From positions 1 to 10,920 of the forward strand of contig CALBSG010000074.1 in assembly GCA_937927675.1 (NCBI GenBank): a DNA stretch of 10,920 nt, read 5' to 3'. This DNA is from an uncultured Paracoccaceae bacterium (GTDB lineage: Bacteria; Pseudomonadota; Alphaproteobacteria; Rhodobacterales; Rhodobacteraceae). The translations under genes were made by a program, and so were the position numbers. Shown piece by piece: positions 6,203 through 10,920 of the stretch. Under the pieces are notes generated by a model, which was given only the letters and a program-made list of their open reading frames with translations, had not been told where the DNA came from and made no database searches. Every line of letters begins with the position of its first letter. The first letter of the stretch is position 1.

Positions 6203-7677
6203 AACCCGTAAAGCCCGGCGAATTTCGCTTCCAGATAGTCCAGAAGCGGGCCTTCATGCGGATCAAAGCCGCAGGCATGGGCAATGGTGGCACGCGGTTC
6301 ACGCAAACCGCCATGGCGTTGCAGGTTTTCCCTGAGCCAACCCGTCGCGGCCGAGGTGTCGCCTGTGGCCAATTGCGCGTCGAGATCCGGCACCGCCGCC
6401 CGCAGGGCCTGATGCAGGCACCCTGCATAGACATTGCCCAGCGTATAGGTCGGGAAATAGCCGAACAACCCGCAGGACCAATGCACATCCTGCAACATCC
6501 CGTGGGCGGGTTTATCCACCGCCACGCCGAAATCGGCCATGAAGCGGTCATTCCATGCCGCCTCAAGGTCGCTGACGACCAGATCACCCCGGATCAGCGC
6601 GCGTTCCAGATCAAAGCGCATCATGATGTGCAGGTTGTAATGCACCTCATCGGCCTCGGTGCGGATGAACCCCGGCTGCACACGATTGACCGCCGCATAA
6701 AAGGCGTCAGCATCGCGGATGCCAAATTCGCCAAAGCGTTCCCGCATCTGGTCAAACATCCAGCCGGTAAAGGCACGGCCCCGCCCGATCTGGTTTTCAT
6801 AGATCCGGCTTTGGCTTTCATGCACCCCCATGGAACAACCATGCCCGATGGGCGTCATGCCATAATCGGGGTCGATGGCCAGTTCATAGCTGGAATGGCC
6901 GACCTCGTGGATGGTGGAATAAAAGCAGTTGAACGGATCGGTTTCCACGACGCGGGTGGTGATCCGGCTGTCATTGCCCCCGCCCGAAGAGAAGGGATGC
7001 ACCGCCATGTCCATCCGCCCGCGCGACCAGTCATAGCCAAAGGCAGTTCCCAGATCGCGCGCCATACGCATCTGACTGTCAGCCGAAAAGTGCCCCTCCA
7101 GCGCCTTTGGCATCGGCCTGCCCAAGACCTTTTCGCGCAATGCCACAAGACGCGGCCGCATCCGACCAAACATCGCGCCCAAGGTTTCCGCTGTGGCACC
7201 GGGTTCATAATCGTCAATCAGCGCGTCATAAAGATCGCCGCCATCTGCCAGCGCCGCCGCTTCTTGCCGTTTTAGGGTCAAGACTTCGGCCAAGGTCGGC
7301 AAGAAATCCGCCACCTTCCCCGCTGCGCGCGCCTCTGCCCAGATCCCTTGCGCGACCGAGGTCAGACGGGCCAAGGCCTCGGCCAGATCGGCCGGCACCT
7401 TGATGCTACGGTTGTAAGAGTGCCGGATCAGACGCAATTGCGCGGCCCCCGCGGCGTCAGAAACCTCTGCCGCCGCCAGCCAGTCGGCAATCCGCGGATC
7501 GGTGCGGCGGGCGTGCAGCACGCCTTCGATCGCCGCCATCTCCTCGCCGCGCTGATCGGCTGCCCCGCGCGGCATCATGGTTTCCTGATCCCATCCCAGT
7601 CGCTCGGCAATCTTGCCCAACGCCTCCGTCTGGCGCTGAAAGGCCATCAGATCGGCGAATGCGGTGTTGTTGGTCAT
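6199..7677 (-). CDS. M32-family metallocarboxypeptidase (carboxypeptidase Taq type)
   Basis: The 492-residue cytoplasmic protein is a zinc carboxypeptidase of family M32, which trims C-terminal residues from peptides. Visible signatures are HPF (227-229), the DSRITTR strand (236-242), the zinc motif HEVGH with His257, Glu258 and His261, and HESQSR (286-291), whose Glu287 is the probable third ligand. Further on are DVHWSCGLFGYFPTY (397-411) and the N-terminal LGWDQETMMP (27-36). Length is normal for the family (about 500) and nothing key is missing. The ATG overlaps the ctaA stop by four bases (ATGA), with GAGGGG five bases upstream. Its own stop overlaps the MFS start, so it is the middle gene of a translationally coupled trio. 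Its substrate and any link to heme A are unknown. Confidence 0.93.
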   Translation of the reverse strand: MTNNTAFADLMAFQRQTEALGKIAERLGWDQETMMPRGAADQRGEEMAAIEGVLHARRTDPRIADWLAAAEVSDAAGAAQLRLIRHSYNRSIKVPADLAEALARLTSVAQGIWAEARAAGKVADFLPTLAEVLTLKRQEAAALADGGDLYDALIDDYEPGATAETLGAMFGRMRPRLVALREKVLGRPMPKALEGHFSADSQMRMARDLGTAFGYDWSRGRMDMAVHPFSSGGGNDSRITTRVVETDPFNCFYSTIHEVGHSSYELAIDPDYGMTPIGHGCSMGVHESQSRIYENQIGRGRAFTGWMFDQMRERFGEFGIRDADAFYAAVNRVQPGFIRTEADEVHYNLHIMMRFDLERALIRGDLVVSDLEAAWNDRFMADFGVAVDKPAHGMLQDVHWSCGLFGYFPTYTLGNVYAGCLHQALRAAVPDLDAQLATGDTSAATGWLRENLQRHGGLREPRATIAHACGFDPHEGPLLDYLEAKFAGLYGL

Positions 7678-8819
7678 GCTGTCCCCTCACGAATAGACCC
7701 TGCAACCGGGTACATCGACAGATGCCGGGCACGGATAATCAGCACCCACAGGATCACCGCACCGATCTGGTGGGTGATGGCCACATGCAGATGCGCCGCC
7801 GTCAGCGCCGTGGCGACACCCAAAGCCAATTGGGCCACCAGCATCGCCATCACGCCATGAAACGCACCACGGGTTGCCGCATGGGCCGATTGCCGCCCGC
7901 GCAGCCAAACCACCACGCCAAAGGCGAAGACCACATAGCCCAGCATCCGGTGCATGAACTGCACAAGTCCGGGGTTTTCAAAGAACGCCGCCCAAAGCGG
8001 GCGCCCCGGCACATAGAACGCATCGGCCGGGAAAAACTGGCCGTTCATGTCGGGCCAAGTCGGAAAGCCGCGCCCGGCGTCAATTCCGGCGACCAAAGCA
8101 CCGACCAAAATCTGCAAAAAGGCTGCATGCATCAGCCCCGTCGACAGGCTGACCAACTTGCGCTCGCCGCTGCGGCGGGCCTGCATGAGGTCAGTTTCTG
8201 ACCGGCCCAGCAAAAACACATACCACGCGCAAAGCCCCAGAATGGCAAAGGCCAGCCCCAGATGGGTGGCAAGGCGATAAGAGGCCACGTCGACCATCGC
8301 CCCAGTCAGCCCGCTGGACACCATCCACCAGCCGATGGCCCCTTGCAGCCCGCCTAAGGCCCCAAGTCCCAAAAGCCGCGTCGTCCAGCCCGTCGGAATG
8401 GCGCGCGCCACAAGAAAGCCGAAGAAGCCAATCGCCCAAACAAACCCAATCACCCGGCCAAGCTGCCTGTGGCCCCATTCCCACCAGAAGATGGATTTGA
8501 AGGCTGCGATCTCCATCTGGCTGTTTTGCAACTGAAACTCGGGGCTGGTTTTGTATTTCTCGAACTCCGCCGCCCAATCGGCCTCGGTCAAGGGGGGAAT
8601 GGCCCCGGTGACGGGTTTCCATTCGGTAATCGACAAACCGGAATCCGTCAGCCGCGTCAGACCGCCGACGACGATCATCGCCGCGACCAACATAAAGATG
8701 ATCGTCAGCCAGACCCGGATCCCGCGCCGCGCGCCTTTATTTCCGGCAATCAGGCCCGGCGTCGCCGCAACGGGCGTCCCGGCCCCAACATCTTCAAACA
8801 GCTTGCGCTTTTCGGCCAT
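7674..8819 (-). CDS. ctaA: Heme A synthase, COX15/CtaA type
   Basis: CtaA is an inner-membrane enzyme that oxidises the C8 methyl of heme O to the formyl group of heme A for aa3-type cytochrome c oxidase. The 381-residue protein has about eight membrane helices in two similar halves. The COX15-type signature GLTRLTDSGLSITEWKPVTG is at 53-72. The four conserved heme-ligand histidines are His117 (FWWEWGHRQLGR), His186 (YRLATHLGLA), His290 (QFMHRMLG) and His350 (ITHQIGA). A longer reading with GTG at 8861 exists, but AAGGGG at 8826-8831 lies six bases before the ATG at 8819 and the longer form would overlap the promoter, so the shorter start is chosen. It is first gene of the ctaA-M32-MFS operon. 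Confidence 0.94.
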   Translation of the reverse strand: MAEKRKLFEDVGAGTPVAATPGLIAGNKGARRGIRVWLTIIFMLVAAMIVVGGLTRLTDSGLSITEWKPVTGAIPPLTEADWAAEFEKYKTSPEFQLQNSQMEIAAFKSIFWWEWGHRQLGRVIGFVWAIGFFGFLVARAIPTGWTTRLLGLGALGGLQGAIGWWMVSSGLTGAMVDVASYRLATHLGLAFAILGLCAWYVFLLGRSETDLMQARRSGERKLVSLSTGLMHAAFLQILVGALVAGIDAGRGFPTWPDMNGQFFPADAFYVPGRPLWAAFFENPGLVQFMHRMLGYVVFAFGVVVWLRGRQSAHAATRGAFHGVMAMLVAQLALGVATALTAAHLHVAITHQIGAVILWVLIIRARHLSMYPVAGSIREGTA

Positions 8820-8845
8820 GGCCATCCCCTTCGCTTCCGCGCCAG

Positions 8846-8874
8846 AGACTAGGCCCGCCACAGGGTGCCTTCAA
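8846..8874 (-). promoter_or_regulatory. Promoter of the ctaA operon
   Basis: TTGAAG (8874-8869) and TAGTCT (8851-8846) on the minus strand are 17 bases apart. The start of transcription would be near 8839, giving a leader of about 20 bases with the AAGGGG ribosome site. The placement supports the start at 8819 over the upstream GTG at 8861. The -10 box is only partly consensus. Confidence 0.48.
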
Positions 8875-8907
8875 GGGGGGCCTCACGGGGAACCCGCACC
8901 CAAGGTT

Positions 8908-9468
8908 TCACGGCCCATCCAGCCAAAGTACCCCCTGCCGAACACCGCCGCGGATCAGAAACCCCGGGTTTGCCGCCTCGGGAAACTCAGGCAACCAATC
9001 CCGGTAGCGGTCATTGGTGATGACCTTGGCCCCCAGTCTCCGTGCGGCTTGCAAGATGAACCGATCGGCGACTGTGCCCTTCGGCACCACCAGAACCCGC
9101 TCTTCCGGCAGGCCGAGCCGTCGTGCCATCGCGGCATCGTCCTGATAACGGTCATGGGTCTTGTAGCCCGCATTGGCGTCAAAGATCACGCCGACCGTCA
9201 GCCCCCGCGCCTCTAACTGCCGCACCGCCTGCACCACCGGATCCAGCGACACAGCTCCCTCGGCCCAATGCATGATGTTCGACCCATCCAGGATGACATG
9301 CTGCCGCGCCTGCCGGTCCGGCGGCCGTCTCGGTGGCACCCGCCGCCAAAGCAGCCACAGGCTGGCCAGCAGACAGGGACCAGCCAAAAGCACAAGGTCT
9401 GACCAGCCGGGTATGACAAAAGCAACGGCAAGGCCCACAAGCGAAAGCAAAGCAAAAAATACAATCAT
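8908..9468 (-). CDS. Membrane-anchored NYN (Zc3h12a-like) ribonuclease
   Basis: The 186-residue protein starts with two hydrophobic helices (about 2-20 and 24-41). A basic linker (42-55) follows, then a PIN/NYN-fold nuclease domain facing the cytoplasm. The domain shows the acidic active-site pattern of the Zc3h12a-like group: Asp61 and Asn64 in ILDGSNIMHW, Asp97 in IFDANAGYK, Asp135 in PKGTVADRFIL and Asp153 in TNDRYRDW. Such domains cut single-stranded or structured RNA with a metal ion, but I know no assigned target for this bacterial type. No ribosome site precedes ATG 9468. Instead a -10-like TATGAT sits where transcription would begin at the A of the ATG, suggesting a leaderless mRNA. 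The gene lies 39 bases after the transglycosylase and 88 before ctaA, same strand. Confidence 0.85.
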   Translation of the reverse strand: MIVFFALLSLVGLAVAFVIPGWSDLVLLAGPCLLASLWLLWRRVPPRRPPDRQARQHVILDGSNIMHWAEGAVSLDPVVQAVRQLEARGLTVGVIFDANAGYKTHDRYQDDAAMARRLGLPEERVLVVPKGTVADRFILQAARRLGAKVITNDRYRDWLPEFPEAANPGFLIRGGVRQGVLWLDGP

Positions 9469-9474
9469 GAGGCG

Positions 9475-9503
9475 ATCATACCCGGTGCCGCGAAAAGTGA
9501 AAG
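9475..9503 (-). promoter_or_regulatory. Promoter of the NYN ribonuclease gene (leaderless start predicted)
   Basis: On the minus strand CTTTCA (9503-9498) and TATGAT (9480-9475) are 17 bases apart, inside the 39-base gap between two genes. Usual spacing from the -10 box places +1 at 9468, the A of the start codon. The -35 is only moderately like the consensus; the -10 is good. Confidence 0.45.
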
Positions 9504-9507
9504 CGCC

Positions 9508-10746
9508 CTAGCGCAGTCGCGGCAACAGGTCCAACGACGGCTCCCCGGTCACGGGAAGGCCCATCGCCCGCTGATAATCGGCAATCGCGGCACGGGTCTT
9601 GGCGCCCATCACCCCATCCGACCCGCCCGTATCAAAGCCCGCGGCCGTCAGCGCCCGCTGCAACTCTTGCCGGTCAGCCATGGTCAGACCGGCAGAATCG
9701 GCGCCCCAATCGGCCTGCACCGCCGGGCGGCCCAACAAGCGGTCCGACAAATGGCCCACCCCGATCGCATAGCTTTCGGCGTTGTTATAGCGCAGAATCA
9801 CGTTGAAATTTTGCGTCAGCAGAAAGGCCGGCCCGCCAACGCCTTTCGGCGCAATGATCGAGCCCGCCGCAGGCACCCCGCCCCCGCTGGCCGATGTGAC
9901 ACCCATGGCCTGCCATTCTGCCGCCGACCGGCCCTTGCCGCGCCCCAAGAGGCCGGGATCAAACCCGGCGGGCAAGCGTACCTCACCGCCCCACGGCAGG
10001 CCGTGCTGCCAGCCATTTTTTGCCAGATAGGCGGCCGTGGACGCCAAGGCATCGGTCGGATCCTCGCCCCAGATGTCGCGCCGCCCATCGCCGGTGAAAT
10101 CCACCGCAAAGGCCAGATAAGAGGTCGGGATGAACTGGGTATGGCCCATCGCGCCCGCCCAAGATCCGGTCATCCCCCGCGCAGACACATCGCCATTGGC
10201 AAGGATCCGCAACGCCGCCGTCAGCTGGCTTTCGAAAAAATCGCCCCGCCGCCCGTCATAGGCCAGCGTCGCAAGGGCTGAGACGACCGGCACCACCCCG
10301 CGCCGCGTGCCGAAAAACGACTCCAACCCCCAAACGGCGGCAACCACATGCCCCTCGACGCCATAGCGCGCCTCGATCTGGCCCAGCACGCCGCCATATT
10401 GCTGCAACTTCTGCTGGCCAAGACTGACCCGCTCGGGCTTGGCGGCAATCGCCAGATAATCCTCAAGACTGCGGGTGAATTCGGTCTGGTTGCGGTCTTT
10501 TTCGATGACATCGGGCAAATAGCCCGCAAAGCCCATCGCCTCGTCGATCACCGATCCCGGAATACCACGCGCCGCGGCACGCCCGCGATACCCCGCGACC
10601 CACGCATCAAATCCTGCGTTCGGCACCGCACGCGGGGCAGCTTCCGCACTGGCGGTCCCGACCGGACCACGCCCGCCCCCGACACAGGCCGCAAGCCCTG
10701 CCCCTGCCAAGCCAAAAACAACGGTCCGCCGGGAAAGGGTTTGCAT
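9508..10746 (-). CDS. Lytic murein transglycosylase, MltB/SLT_2 type with PG-binding domain
   Basis: The 412-residue protein cleaves the MurNAc-GlcNAc bond of peptidoglycan with formation of 1,6-anhydroMurNAc, in the periplasm. The leader reads MQTLSRRTVVFGLAGAGLAAC: a twin-arginine motif (SRRTVV), a hydrophobic stretch and a lipobox LAAC with Cys21, so it may be a Tat-exported lipoprotein. The SLT_2 domain (about 45-340) has the catalytic Glu142 in WGLESFFG, GAMGHTQFIPTSY (198-210) and DGRRDIWGED. The C-terminal 60 residues are a PG_binding_1 domain (KTRAAIADYQRAMGL). ATG at 10746 is preferred because GAGG lies six bases upstream and the Tat motif then sits near the N-terminus; a GTG at 10761 and an ATG at 10758 lack a ribosome site. 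Its stop is 39 bases before the NYN ribonuclease start. Confidence 0.92.
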   Translation of the reverse strand: MQTLSRRTVVFGLAGAGLAACVGGGRGPVGTASAEAAPRAVPNAGFDAWVAGYRGRAAARGIPGSVIDEAMGFAGYLPDVIEKDRNQTEFTRSLEDYLAIAAKPERVSLGQQKLQQYGGVLGQIEARYGVEGHVVAAVWGLESFFGTRRGVVPVVSALATLAYDGRRGDFFESQLTAALRILANGDVSARGMTGSWAGAMGHTQFIPTSYLAFAVDFTGDGRRDIWGEDPTDALASTAAYLAKNGWQHGLPWGGEVRLPAGFDPGLLGRGKGRSAAEWQAMGVTSASGGGVPAAGSIIAPKGVGGPAFLLTQNFNVILRYNNAESYAIGVGHLSDRLLGRPAVQADWGADSAGLTMADRQELQRALTAAGFDTGGSDGVMGAKTRAAIADYQRAMGLPVTGEPSLDLLPRLR

Positions 10747-10779
10747 CACATGCCTCATCACATTGGTCTTACAGGCATA

Positions 10780-10808
10780 ACCCTAGCCCAGAACCCCAAC
10801 AGATTGAA
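10780..10808 (-). promoter_or_regulatory. Possible promoter of the transglycosylase gene
   Basis: TTCAAT (10808-10803) and TAGGGT (10785-10780) on the minus strand are 17 bases apart, 34 bases before the chosen ATG. Both boxes are weak matches. The CTAG core resembles the ctaA -10 box and sits at a suitable distance. The rest of 10747-10879 shows no gene or other signal. Confidence 0.3.
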
Positions 10809-10879
10809 TCGAATTTGCTTTCACCATGGCCCAAATCCGCCGATGTCCCCCACCGCGGCGGTCGATTTATTCCCCTTGG

Positions 10880-10920
10880 AGATCGGAAGAGCACACGTCT
10901 GAACTCCAGTCACCTTGTAC
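10880..10920 (+). other. Illumina TruSeq adapter plus index (artefact, not genomic DNA)
   Basis: From 10880 to 10913 the sequence matches the standard TruSeq 3' adapter as I remember it, beginning AGATCGGAAGAGC and ending CCAGTCAC. The six bases CTTGTA (10914-10919) equal TruSeq index 12. The last base, C, departs from the A that should follow the index. A plus-strand reading frame running into it ends in EIGRAHV, a known hallmark of translated adapter. True genomic sequence therefore ends at 10879 (10880 is ambiguous). Confidence 0.97.

Noticed and set aside
6256..7275. Plus-strand frame of 339 codons opposite the M32 peptidase
   Set aside because: The minus strand encodes a full-length M32 enzyme with HEVGH and HESQSR; the opposite frame is an artefact of third-position GC.
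8820..8861. GTG start at 8861 adding 14 residues to CtaA
   Set aside because: It has no ribosome site and would place the start codon within the predicted -35/-10 spacer; ATG 8819 has AAGGGG six bases upstream.
10348..10902. Plus-strand frame of 184 codons reaching the right end
   Set aside because: It is antisense to the transglycosylase and its last residues (EIGRAHV) are translated adapter.

Overview
The window looks like chromosomal DNA of an alphaproteobacterium of the Rhodobacteraceae/Paracoccaceae (Rhodobacter-Paracoccus-roseobacter) group. The evidence is the high GC of the coding part, the COX15-type heme A synthase, the bactofilin, short AAGGGG-like ribosome sites, CTAG-type -10 boxes, and an rRNA-operon promoter and leader of the kind I know from this family. 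Every gene reads as ordinary chromosomal housekeeping or metabolism. I found no transposase, integrase, phage gene, CRISPR array, toxin-antitoxin pair or defence system. The window is probably one whole short contig: its left edge lies in an rRNA operon leader, a typical repeat-induced assembly break, and its last ~41 bases are an untrimmed Illumina TruSeq adapter with index.

Layout. 1-346: leader and promoter of an rRNA operon on the minus strand, whose 16S gene would begin beyond base 1. 347-479: non-coding, with a strong hairpin at 429-466. 480-3186 (minus): a ureohydrolase (agmatinase/guanidinobutyrase family) followed by a YtcJ-type amidohydrolase, probably one transcript, separated by a hairpin plus T-run element. 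3364-3738 (plus): a bactofilin with its own promoter. 3739-4164 (minus): a PaaI-like hotdog thioesterase, divergent from an ECHDC3-type crotonase at 4220-5008 (plus). 5009-8819 (minus): a tightly coupled ctaA - M32 carboxypeptidase - MFS transporter operon, with two 4-base stop/start overlaps and a promoter at 8846-8874. 8908-9468 (minus): a membrane-anchored NYN/Zc3h12a-like ribonuclease that may be translated from a leaderless mRNA. 9508-10746 (minus): an MltB-type lytic transglycosylase with a Tat-like, lipoprotein-like leader and a C-terminal peptidoglycan-binding domain. 10747-10879: its upstream region. 10880-10920: adapter.

How the genes fit together. The ureohydrolase/amidohydrolase pair suggests breakdown of a guanidino or amide nitrogen compound. 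The thioesterase/crotonase pair points to acyl-CoA handling. CtaA supplies heme A to aa3-type cytochrome oxidase. The bactofilin and the transglycosylase both concern the cell wall and shape but are not linked in one operon. Both convergent gene pairs (3738/3739 and 5008/5009) abut with no spacer. I see no convincing undescribed system. The points most worth a second look are the adapter, the missing catalytic glutamates in the crotonase, the possible leaderless start of the membrane NYN nuclease, and the intergenic hairpin element at 2165-2194.
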